Shown here: positions 1 through 6,035 of the stretch, in pieces
Layout of the letters: every line of letters begins with the position of its first letter
Position numbering within the stretch: position 1 is the first letter of the stretch
NCBI GenBank assembly: GCA_036558305.1
Contig: DATBFX010000287.1
Coordinates: 1-12,874 of the forward strand
Source: DATBFX01 sp036558305
GTDB lineage: Bacteria; Chloroflexota; Chloroflexia; Thermomicrobiales; UBA6265
Direction of reading: 5' to 3'
Length of the DNA stretch: 12,874 nt
Notes under the pieces: model-generated
Seen by the model: only the letters and a program-made list of their open reading frames with translations
The model's database searches: none
What the model was told of the DNA's origin: nothing
Program-made: the position numbers and the translations under genes

Positions 1-2553
1 TTGCGGCCCGGTCAAACCTTGCGCGCCGGTCCCCCCGGTCGGGCCGGTCGCTCCGGTCTGCCCTTGGATGCCTTGCGCGCCGGATGGGCCGACGATGGGG
101 CCGACATTCGTCCAGCCGCCTGCGCCGTCTGACACCCAGCCATCCCCGGTGTCCGACGTGATCCACAGATCCCCGGCCTGCGCACCGGCCGGGAGGTCCG
201 CGAACGTGGGGACTGCGCCGAGCAGCTTGACCGACGTGCCGTCCTGCCCCGAGACACCGGTCGGGCCTTGAATTCCCTGCGGTCCGGTGGGTCCGGTGAT
301 CCCCTGCGGACCGGTGATCCCCTGCGGGCCGGTGGGTCCGGTCGCCCCGGTTGTTCCAGTCTCGCCTTGCGGTCCCGACACCGTCGAGTCGGCCCCGGTC
401 GGACCGACGGGACCGGTCGCTCCTCCTGGGCCGGTTGCGCCGGTCACACCGACCCCAGTCGGACCCGACGGACCCTGCACTCCGGTATTGCCCTGTATAC
501 CGGAGACGCCGGTTGGGCCGGTCGCTCCGGTGGTGCCCGGTGCTCCTTGCGGACCGGTCACCCCCGTCACGCCCTGAGTACCGGCAGTACCGGCTGCCCC
601 CGTGCCGCCGGTCACACCAGTCGCCCCAGTCACCCCAGTCGTGCCCTGAATACCTGGGGCACCGGATGGGCCGATGTCCCCGGTCGCCCCGGTCGTGCCG
701 ACACCGGTCACGCCCTGGACGCCGGTCGCCCCCGTGACGCCCTGTGTGCCGGTCGCTCCGGTCTCGCCGGGGATGCCGCTGATGCCGGACACACCAGTCG
801 GTCCGGTCGCGCCCTCAATCCCGGTGACGCCTTGCGGTCCGGTGGCTCCCGTTTCTCCCGGCACACCCGGCACACCCGACACACCCGACACACCCGATGA
901 GCCGGTGGCCCCGGCGACCCCGGACGGTCCCGTATCCCCTGTCGGGCCGGTCATGCCGGGCGGACCTTGGATCTGGCCGATGTCGGTCCAGCCGCCCGCC
1001 CCGTCGGACACCCAGCCGTGACCGGTGTCCGCGGAGATCCACATATCCCCGGCTTGCGCGTCCGGCGGCAGGTCGTCCGGGGCGTGCGGGACGGTGCCCT
1101 CGACCGAGATCGAGGTGCCCGACGGTCCGGTCGTGCCGGTCACCCCGGTCGTGCCGGTGACCCCGGTAACACCGGTCACCCCGAGCGGGCCGGTGGCCCC
1201 CGTGACTCCGGTGACCCCAGTCGCTCCGACCGCGCCCGTGCCGCCCGTCGGCCCGACCGGCCCGGTTCCGCCCGTCGGCCCGGATGCTCCGACCGCGCCC
1301 GTGCCACCCGTCGGCCCGGTCAAACCCGGTGACCCGGTGACCCCCTGAATCCCTTGCGGACCGGTCTGCCCGGTCGGCCCGGACACGCCCTGTGCGCCGC
1401 TAGGACCGGTCGGCCCCGTCGGCCCGGCTACACCTACCGGACCGGTCGCCCCAGTCGCTCCTGGGGCACCCGGGCCACCTGTGGTGCCCGGGAAACCTTG
1501 CGGGCCGGTCACACCTGTGACCCCCGTGGGACCGGTGACACCCTGCTGGCCGGGGAGACCCGACCAGCCCTGCGGACCGGTCGCCCCAGTGACGCCCATC
1601 CCGGTCGGGCCGGTCGCCCCGGTGGTGCCCTTCAACCCGGATGGGCCGGTCGGGCCGGTGCTTCCGACAGCCCCGTTGGGACCGGTCGCCCCGGTGGTGC
1701 CTTTGACTCCGGTGACCCCGGTCGGCCCGGCGATACCCTGCGGGCCGGTCGCGCCAGCGGGACCGGCCGGACCCTGCGGCCCCTGCGGGCCGACGATTGG
1801 TCCGGCGTTCTGCCATGAGGTGCCGTCCCAGAACACCAACTCGCCCGGGCGGGGCTGCCGGGCGGGGAGTGACGGGTTCGTCGGGTCCGGCATCACCGGC
1901 ATCCACGGCATCGTCTGATCGATCACCCAGGCGTCGCCGGACTCCGGGTTCGACGGCATCGCCGTGTCGTCGGTGCCGAGCCGTCCCTTGATCGTCAGCC
2001 CGGCCCCGGCTGCGCCGGTTCCGCCGGTCGGCCCGGACGGTCCGCTGGGACCCGTCAGGTTGCCGCGGTATTCGAGCCGGAAGCTGCTGTTGACGACGAA
2101 CAGTTCGCCGTCGGCCGAATCGATCCACGAGTCCCCGACGACGGAGCCGAGCGGGGCGATGTTGCCGGTTTGCAGCCCGGTCGAGACCTGGACCCGTTCG
2201 CCACGTGGGCCGGTGGTCCCCGACGGACCGGTTTCACCGCGTGGGCCGGTGCCTCCCGTGGCTCCGGTGACGCCCTGCCCCGTAGGTCCGGTCGGCCCGG
2301 TCGGCCCTTGCGGCCCGGTGACGCCGACCCCGACCGGGCCGGTCGCCCCGGTGATGCCTTGCGGCCCCTGCGACGTGGCTTCCCACCGGTCGAGGATGGC
2401 GTCGATCTCGAAGGCGAAGTTCCGCATCCGGCGGGCGGTGATTTCCTCCGACGAGTTGTCCGAGAACGGGGCCGAGTCCGGTTCGATCCCGGCCTCGATG
2501 CGTTGATGGTTCCGCATCCATTTCTCGTCCAGGGAGAACTCGGAAGTGCTCAC
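1..2553 (-). CDS. Collagen-like phage tail fibre, N-terminal part (runs off left edge)
   Basis: The gene starts at a GTG 4 bases after the stop of the adaptor gene and stays open for 851 codons to base 1, so the C-terminus is missing. No clear Shine-Dalgarno is seen, so translation is probably coupled to the upstream gene. Residues 1-62 form a non-repetitive, charged N-terminus likely to anchor the fibre to the virion. From about residue 63 the protein is mostly Gly-X-Y repeats rich in GPT, GAT and GVT, expected to form a trimeric collagen-like triple helix. Four non-collagen modules interrupt it at about residues 119-167, 184-252, 480-529 and 773-819. The last two are close copies sharing AGD-W-I, DTG-GWVSDGAGGW. 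Five two-residue interruptions (GPT-G[VMQ]-GVT type) break the triplet register. Collagen-like fibres are known in many tailed phages as elongated host-contact proteins. The function here is inferred from that family. Confidence 0.9.
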   Translation of the reverse strand, partial: MSTSEFSLDEKWMRNHQRIEAGIEPDSAPFSDNSSEEITARRMRNFAFEIDAILDRWEATSQGPQGITGATGPVGVGVTGPQGPTGPTGPTGQGVTGATGGTGPRGETGPSGTTGPRGERVQVSTGLQTGNIAPLGSVVGDSWIDSADGELFVVNSSFRLEYRGNLTGPSGPSGPTGGTGAAGAGLTIKGRLGTDDTAMPSNPESGDAWVIDQTMPWMPVMPDPTNPSLPARQPRPGELVFWDGTSWQNAGPIVGPQGPQGPAGPAGATGPQGIAGPTGVTGVKGTTGATGPNGAVGSTGPTGPSGLKGTTGATGPTGMGVTGATGPQGWSGLPGQQGVTGPTGVTGVTGPQGFPGTTGGPGAPGATGATGPVGVAGPTGPTGPSGAQGVSGPTGQTGPQGIQGVTGSPGLTGPTGGTGAVGASGPTGGTGPVGPTGGTGAVGATGVTGVTGATGPLGVTGVTGVTGTTGVTGTTGPSGTSISVEGTVPHAPDDLPPDAQAGDMWISADTGHGWVSDGAGGWTDIGQIQGPPGMTGPTGDTGPSGVAGATGSSGVSGVSGVPGVPGETGATGPQGVTGIEGATGPTGVSGISGIPGETGATGTQGVTGATGVQGVTGVGTTGATGDIGPSGAPGIQGTTGVTGATGVTGGTGAAGTAGTQGVTGVTGPQGAPGTTGATGPTGVSGIQGNTGVQGPSGPTGVGVTGATGPGGATGPVGPTGADSTVSGPQGETGTTGATGPTGPQGITGPQGITGPTGPQGIQGPTGVSGQDGTSVKLLGAVPTFADLPAGAQAGDLWITSDTGDGWVSDGAGGWTNVGPIVGPSGAQGIQGQTGATGPTGGTGAQGLTGPQ
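97..237 (-). other. Fibre insert module D (tail-fibre beta module copy)
   Basis: This segment encodes about residues 773-819 of the fibre and is not Gly-X-Y. It contains QAGDLWITSDTGDGWVSDG followed by AGGW, and closely matches the module at about 969-1117. The aromatic and Asp-rich pattern suggests a small beta-rich module, possibly glycan-binding. That role is inference only. Confidence 0.7.
293..328 (+). repeat. Two tandem 18-bp units inside the fibre gene
   Basis: CCGGTGATCCCCTGCGG plus A or G occurs twice back to back. Each unit encodes two Gly-X-Y triplets (GPQGIT type). Confidence 0.8.
862..897 (+). repeat. Four tandem 9-bp units inside the fibre gene
   Basis: CACACCCGG is followed by three copies of CACACCCGA. 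On the coding strand they encode a GVS-GVS-GVP-GVP run. The unit is a multiple of 3, so copy-number changes would keep the frame. Confidence 0.85.
969..1117 (-). other. Fibre insert module C (copy of module D)
   Basis: This segment encodes about residues 480-529 and reads QAGDMWISADTGHGWVSDG, then AGGW. It is a near-duplicate of module D about 290 residues further along the chain, so one unit of collagen plus globular module seems to have been duplicated. Confidence 0.7.
1223..1318 (+). repeat. Two 33-bp direct repeats inside the fibre gene
   Basis: The segments 1223-1255 and 1286-1318 differ at a single base and are offset by 63 bases, exactly seven Gly-X-Y triplets. This is local duplication of collagen coding units. 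Confidence 0.8.
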
Positions 2554-2557
2554 GGCA

Positions 2558-4066
2558 CTAGCTCTGCGTGCGGAACGCCAGATCGAACGGGTCGGGCACC
2601 GGGTCGGTCACATCCTGGTCCCCGAACTGTCCACCGCAGTCCCCTTGCCGGGAGAACGTGCGGATCCCGGCCATCGGGTCGATGAACTGGCCTGAGATGT
2701 TGCGCCGAGCGATTGCCAACCAATGATCCAGACGGCCCATTCCCGTATACCCCTTTGTCAAGAAGTCCTGCGGGTCGAGCACCGTCCACGACACTCCTTG
2801 CCGGGTGATCGACTGGACCCGTTCGGGCAGTGAGCACGCCTTGTTCGCCGCCGCTTTGGCGTACTCGCAGGCGAGCCAGCCGACAATGGCCGACGTGCCC
2901 GGCGGCAGGTTGTTGTCGATGGCGTAGGTGATTCGGAACACGTTGCCGTCGCAGCCGCACATGAACGTGCGCGGGTAGAACTGGCCGACGGAGCCGGTGC
3001 CCGGGGCGCAGCAGAACGAGACGATGTTGACCGCTTCGAGGCACCAGTCGTTCCACGGGTCGGCGTCGGTGCCGCAGTGATGCACCCGTTCGACCGACTT
3101 GATGAACTCGACGGGGCCGCGTCGCAATCGGATCTTGCAGCCGGTCAGCTTGTAGTCCTCGGCCCAGCACTGCTCGCCGTGGAACGCGCCGTTCGTCAGT
3201 GACCACAGCACCCACGACGCCTGGGCGATGGCGTCTTCGAGGATCTTCTGTTCTGCCGCCGCCTGGTCGTCGCGTTCCCAGTAGACGACCTCAGTGAAGT
3301 CCCCGGCCACGTGCCGCTGCATGAACATGCCGTCGGGGAACCGGGATTCGATCCTGAACCCGGTCCGTCCGGCGACGCCGGGCAACGGGGCGACAATCGT
3401 GTACTGCACGGCGAGTGTCCCGTTGACCAGCACCCGAATCAGGCCGGACTGCAACTCGTAGCGGACCACCATGTCCTCGGTCCAGTCCAACGGGATTGTC
3501 GGGGTGACGTTGACGCCGAGCCGGAGCAGCCCGATCACGTCGGCGTCGAGGTATACGGCGTAGCCGCTATCGACACCGCCGCCTTCGTCCACCCCGTCGA
3601 GCAGTAACGCCTGAACTGGTGTGGAGATGTCCTTGGCGGACAGAGTCCATTCGATCCAGTGGTCGCCGGACAGGATCCCGCTGCGGGCCGCGGCTCCGGT
3701 CCATTTCCCCGCCCCGTCGGGCAGTCCGACGGCGTTGCCCTGTCCGTCGAGGATCGGCATCAGTTCGGGTGGGATCGGGTCGTAGCCGAGCGTGGTCAGC
3801 GCGGTCCCGGCGTCCCCGTCGAACGGTTCATCGAACAGCACGTTGAGCGCTGTGGTGGAGATCGCCGGGTTCAGTCCGAGCGGCACATCCTGCGTAGCGC
3901 GGTATACGAATCCGTCGGCGGCGTACACGAGATCGTCGGTCTCGTAGCTCGTGACACTGTTCCAGGTGGTGATCTCGTGGAAGGTGAACTCGGGGCAGGT
4001 GGCGGCGACGACCTCGGGGTCGGCCCACAGTTCCTCGAATCCGATGGGGGTGACGACCGTGGTCAC
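2558..4066 (-). CDS. Head-to-tail adaptor-like protein fused to CBM-like and LamG-like domains
   Basis: This 502-residue protein starts at a GTG; an in-frame TGA two codons upstream excludes a longer form. Residues about 270-460 resemble actinophage head-to-tail adaptor (neck connector) proteins: a helical stretch ending WVLWSLTNGAF, a Cys-rich middle (about a dozen Cys between 300 and 411), then a SITRQGVSWTVLDPQDFLTKG block and a DHWLA helix. That block is characteristic of this family, as I recall it. Upstream, residues 33-68 (WNSVTSYETDDLVYAADGFV, then YRATQD) look like a CBM5/12-type module. Residues 78-265 look like a LamG/concanavalin jelly roll (FDGDAGT, W-I-EW-TL, GYAVYLD, IRVLVNGTL). 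Usual adaptors are much shorter and lack these domains, so this appears to be a fusion. The collagen-like fibre gene follows 4 bases downstream. Domain calls are from motif reading, not a profile search. Confidence 0.75.
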   Translation of the reverse strand: MTTVVTPIGFEELWADPEVVAATCPEFTFHEITTWNSVTSYETDDLVYAADGFVYRATQDVPLGLNPAISTTALNVLFDEPFDGDAGTALTTLGYDPIPPELMPILDGQGNAVGLPDGAGKWTGAAARSGILSGDHWIEWTLSAKDISTPVQALLLDGVDEGGGVDSGYAVYLDADVIGLLRLGVNVTPTIPLDWTEDMVVRYELQSGLIRVLVNGTLAVQYTIVAPLPGVAGRTGFRIESRFPDGMFMQRHVAGDFTEVVYWERDDQAAAEQKILEDAIAQASWVLWSLTNGAFHGEQCWAEDYKLTGCKIRLRRGPVEFIKSVERVHHCGTDADPWNDWCLEAVNIVSFCCAPGTGSVGQFYPRTFMCGCDGNVFRITYAIDNNLPPGTSAIVGWLACEYAKAAANKACSLPERVQSITRQGVSWTVLDPQDFLTKGYTGMGRLDHWLAIARRNISGQFIDPMAGIRTFSRQGDCGGQFGDQDVTDPVPDPFDLAFRTQS

Positions 4067-4117
4067 GGCCGGTCACGCTACTTGCCGGGGGTGCTCCGAC
4101 CTGGGGAAACTGGTGTC
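4067..4117. promoter_or_regulatory. 51-bp divergent gap between adaptor and gp10-like gene
   Basis: This short gap must hold any start signals for both divergent genes. On the minus strand a TAGCGT (a TANNNT-type -10) ends 8 bases before the adaptor GTG, which has no Shine-Dalgarno, so a near-leaderless transcript is possible. No convincing -35 was found on either strand. Confidence 0.3.
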
Positions 4118-4573
4118 ATGGCCGATGTCGTGTTCGTGATCCACCCGGCGGCATTCCAGAAGTTGACGAAGTTCCGCACCGGGGAGGTCGGCACCTACAT
4201 CGAGAAGGTGACCAAGGTTGTCCACGTGGCGATCAAGGAGCAGGCTCCGGCCCCGGGGAAGCCGCCGATCAACCGGACGTTCATCAACTACGCCACCGGC
4301 CGGTTGGAGGACTCCATCCACTTCGACGTGGTGGCGAACGGCGCGGAGGAAGTGACCGGGATCGTCGGGGTCGGGGAGGAACACGCGAAGTACGTGATCC
4401 ACGGCACGGTGCCCCACGTGATCAAACCGAAGACGAAGAAGGTGCTCTATTTCTTCTGGCACAAGAAGGGACGGTTCGTCGCGTTGAAGCATGTCAACCA
4501 TCCGGGGACGATGGCGAACGACTTCATGACCCGCGGCTTCATCGCCGGGTCCGCCCTGTTCGGGATCCGCTAG
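4118..4573 (+). CDS. HK97 gp10-like tail-completion protein
   Basis: This 151-residue protein has the layout of the HK97-gp10-like family, which caps the tail tube or joins it to the head. Near residues 58-68 is a YATGRLEDSI segment (the family's typical TGRLR-SI). It is followed by a beta region with VGVGEEHAKYVIHGT at 83-97 (YA-YVE-GT type), IKPKTKKVLYF at 102-112, and an HPGT-AN-FM motif at 128-137 before a final helix. The ATG at 4118 was chosen because the family begins about here; the frame is open further upstream but only antisense to the adaptor gene. GGGGA lies about 10 bases before the start. It is divergent from the adaptor gene, although the two are normally co-directional, and its stop overlaps that of the minus-strand gene ending at 4570. 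Confidence 0.8.
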   Translation: MADVVFVIHPAAFQKLTKFRTGEVGTYIEKVTKVVHVAIKEQAPAPGKPPINRTFINYATGRLEDSIHFDVVANGAEEVTGIVGVGEEHAKYVIHGTVPHVIKPKTKKVLYFFWHKKGRFVALKHVNHPGTMANDFMTRGFIAGSALFGIR

Positions 4574-4860
4574 ACGCGTAGGTCGAGCCGGGCCAGCATC
4601 CGGGGAGACCTCGGCGGGGCGTCGCTGAGGGGGCACCAGTTGATCGGGGCGTCAGAGAAGTCCTCGATGGTGAGGATGCGGCCGAGCCGGGCTTCGAGGC
4701 AGCCGATGCACAGCATCACCGCGCCGGGGCCGACAGCTTGCTCGAACCCGGCGGCACGCCAGCCGACCGCCCATTCCCACAGGTCGTCGTGGACGTGGTA
4801 CATCTCACCGACCGCCCACGTGTCCACACCGCAGTCGGCGCATCGGTGACGGTGGCTCAC
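4570..4860 (-). CDS. Small zinc-ribbon-like phage protein, two CxxC pairs
   Basis: This 96-residue protein has CADC at residues 7-10 and CIGC at 51-54. The paired knuckles are a likely single zinc-ribbon site. Between them is an aromatic segment (YHVHDDLWEWAVGW). I recognise this general type from actinophages, where it has no assigned function; single-site nucleic-acid or HNH-like roles are not supported because no catalytic motif is visible. The start is a GTG that overlaps the stop of the preceding gene by four bases (GTGA), so it is the last gene of the coupled operon that starts at 5984. Its stop TAG shares a CTAG palindrome with the stop of the opposing gp10-like gene. Confidence 0.75.
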   Translation of the reverse strand: MSHRHRCADCGVDTWAVGEMYHVHDDLWEWAVGWRAAGFEQAVGPGAVMLCIGCLEARLGRILTIEDFSDAPINWCPLSDAPPRSPRMLARLDLRV

Positions 4861-5126
4861 GGCACGGTGAGCACGGCCGGGAGCCAGCCGACGTGGTTGC
4901 CTTCGGACAGGCCGATGATCCGCTGCCCGGTCTCTTTGTGGAGCAGTTCCCGCAGCGACGAGTCGTCGTGGGTGGCGATCACTTTGCCGGTCGAGCCGTC
5001 GGCGTAGAGGACGGTGTACTCGAAGATCGGATATTCGAGTACACCGTCCTCGGCCCGCCGCACCCGGGGGAGTGGAGGCGGCGAGGCTTTCTTGGCGACT
5101 TTCTTAGCGGGCGGACCTTCGGTCAT
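4857..5126 (-). CDS. Hypothetical 89-aa protein with Lys/Pro-rich N-terminus
   Basis: The start is the ATG at 5126, which overlaps the upstream stop by one base (TGATG); this supports it over an upstream in-frame start. Residues 1-26 are basic and proline-rich (PPAKKVAKKASPPPLPR), likely disordered. Residues 30-89 look like a small beta-rich domain (FEYTVLYADGSTGKVIATHD) with a helix (LRELLHKET). I do not recognise the family. A perfect 18-bp inverted repeat at 5007-5051 sits inside the coding sequence and encodes the region around EDGVLEYPIFEYTVL. The gene is fourth of five in the coupled operon. Confidence 0.75.
   Translation of the reverse strand: MTEGPPAKKVAKKASPPPLPRVRRAEDGVLEYPIFEYTVLYADGSTGKVIATHDDSSLRELLHKETGQRIIGLSEGNHVGWLPAVLTVP
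5007..5051. repeat. Perfect 18-bp inverted repeat with 9-base loop inside a gene
   Basis: The left arm GAGGACGGTGTACTCGAA (5007-5024) is the exact reverse complement of the right arm at 5034-5051, separated by GATCGGATA. It is entirely within the coding sequence of the 89-aa protein. It is the longest perfect inverted repeat I noticed in the window and would form a very stable hairpin in RNA or single-stranded DNA. Confidence 0.95.
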
Positions 5127-5440
5127 CAGAACGTCTTGAAGTAGGCGTGTAGCCGAAGGCTGCCCTTGAACGCCACGCCTGCCGTGCCACCCCGACACTC
5201 CCGGTACGTCCGGGCCTGGTAGTGGTAGCGGACGTTGCCGATCTGCGACCAGGTGTTGCTGATGATCTGCCCGCGGACGCCGGTCTTGGCGTATACCGCT
5301 GCCGGGGTGTCGCCGGTCAAGTCGAAGGCGGTGTGAATCGAGCGGTACTCGGCCAGCGTCACGCAGTCGGCGTGCGCCGCCGCCGGGGCGGCGACGAGGA
5401 CGCTGAGCGCGGTCACGATGGCGACGATCAGTGTCCTCAT
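5126..5440 (-). CDS. Secreted BLIP-like small protein
   Basis: This 104-residue protein begins with a Sec signal peptide: MRT, a hydrophobic core LIVAIVTALSVLVAAPAA, and a likely AHA cleavage after residue 24. The mature part starts DCVTLAEYRSI, like the CVT-AEYR opening of BLIP-type (beta-lactamase-inhibitor-protein-like, SmpA-like) folds common in Streptomyces and its phages. Cys26 and Cys82 could form a disulfide (YRECRGGTAGVAFKG near the C-terminus). The start ATG overlaps the upstream stop by four bases (ATGA). A secreted product within a phage operon could act at the cell envelope, for example in exclusion or lysis control; that is inference. Inhibition of a beta-lactamase is not implied. 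Confidence 0.7.
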   Translation of the reverse strand: MRTLIVAIVTALSVLVAAPAAAHADCVTLAEYRSIHTAFDLTGDTPAAVYAKTGVRGQIISNTWSQIGNVRYHYQARTYRECRGGTAGVAFKGSLRLHAYFKTF

Positions 5441-5790
5441 TGCGGCACCCCGTACTTCTCGTCCATTTCCTCGGCGTGCTGGATCCGCCACAGTTCCCGC
5501 CAGCATCCCAGCATCGCCTCGTAGAAGGCGTCGTCGTCCCCGGCGACCGCTTCCTTCACGTGGGACGTGTAGTCCATGTCCCGCAGCGCGTTGATGGCGA
5601 GCCACGCCACCTTCGGCCAGGGCACGTCGGCGTGCCAGCGGTAGTCGCCGTCGGTGACCTCGATGATGTCGGCGTTGGGGAAGGCCGCTTCCAGGTGTGC
5701 CCGTTTGCGGGCGCGGACCCGGCGAAGGTGCGGGTCGGTGTCGTGGGCGACGACCGAGAGGAAGCCGCCCTGCTTGGTGAAGATCCACAT
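5437..5790 (-). CDS. Conserved actinophage hypothetical protein (MWIFT type), 117 aa
   Basis: The protein begins MWIFTKQGGFLSVVAHDTDP, followed by HLRRVRARKRAHLEAAFPNA and a VTDGDYRWHADVPW segment, then DMDYTSHVKEAV. I recognise this opening (MWIFT-x-GFYSVV-H, VRARVRADLE, ADYxYRA, DYTNFK) as a widespread small protein of actinobacteria and their phages. Its biochemical role is not known to me. The start ATG overlaps the upstream stop by one base (TGATG) and the stop overlaps the next start by four (ATGA), so it is translationally coupled on both sides. Confidence 0.8.
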   Translation of the reverse strand: MWIFTKQGGFLSVVAHDTDPHLRRVRARKRAHLEAAFPNADIIEVTDGDYRWHADVPWPKVAWLAINALRDMDYTSHVKEAVAGDDDAFYEAMLGCWRELWRIQHAEEMDEKYGVPQ

Positions 5791-5984
5791 CAGGCATCAC
5801 CGCCCTCGTCGTAGCCGATCAGGTCGAGGATCGCGGTCAGGTCACGCTCGTAGCGGGCCTTCTCCGCAGCACTCGGTCGGGGCAGGCCCAGCCGGTCACG
5901 CCACTTCTCGGTGTTCTTGCGGGCGGCTTCCAACTCGTCCGGGTCGGTGATCGCCCGGGGATCCTTCGGTCGTAGCACTGTCAT
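5790..5984 (-). CDS. Hypothetical 64-aa protein, first gene of coupled operon
   Basis: This is a small charged, mostly helical protein (DELEAARKNTEKWRDRL, then AEKARYERDLTAILDLIGYD). It has no membrane segment or metal motif and I do not recognise it. The start ATG is preceded by AGGAGA about 9 bases upstream within the repeated leader motif, and an operator-like repeat lies at 6020-6032. It therefore appears to be the promoter-proximal gene of the operon running to 4570. Confidence 0.7.
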   Translation of the reverse strand: MTVLRPKDPRAITDPDELEAARKNTEKWRDRLGLPRPSAAEKARYERDLTAILDLIGYDEGGDA

Positions 5985-6013
5985 TTCGTCTGTCTCCTGT
6001 CTAATGTCTAGGT
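5985..6013 (-). promoter_or_regulatory. Start-associated leader repeat before the 64-aa gene
   Basis: On the minus strand: GACCTAGAC, a short insert, then AGACAGGAGACAGAC, ending 3 bases before the ATG. It contains the Shine-Dalgarno AGGAG. Confidence 0.75.
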
Positions 6014-6019
6014 CTGTCA

Positions 6020-6032
6020 GTATACCGTTTAC
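6020..6032. repeat. Operator-like repeat 1 (GTATAC-C-GTTTAC)
   Basis: Two hexamers of the GTWTAC family are spaced 7 bases apart. The minus strand reads TATACT here (6019-6024), a likely -10 giving a leader of about 28 bases for the operon starting at 5984. It lies just outside the stop of the VWA gene. Confidence 0.65.
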
Positions 6033-6035
6033 CGG

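Noticed and set aside
267..1818. Several plus-strand open frames rich in Gly-Arg-Pro or GPV repeats
   Set aside because: They are reverse readings of the Gly-X-Y coding sequence of the minus-strand fibre, whose frame is uninterrupted for 851 codons.
1400..2128. Arg-rich minus-strand open frame
   Set aside because: It is an out-of-phase reading of the same fibre gene and lacks collagen or module signatures.
1..2350. CRISPR-like short repeats
   Set aside because: The repeats are in-frame collagen triplets with no constant repeat length or unique spacers.
3659..4117. Upstream extension of the gp10-like gene
   Set aside because: The added 153 residues are antisense to the LamG-like and CBM-like part of the adaptor gene and do not belong to the gp10 family.
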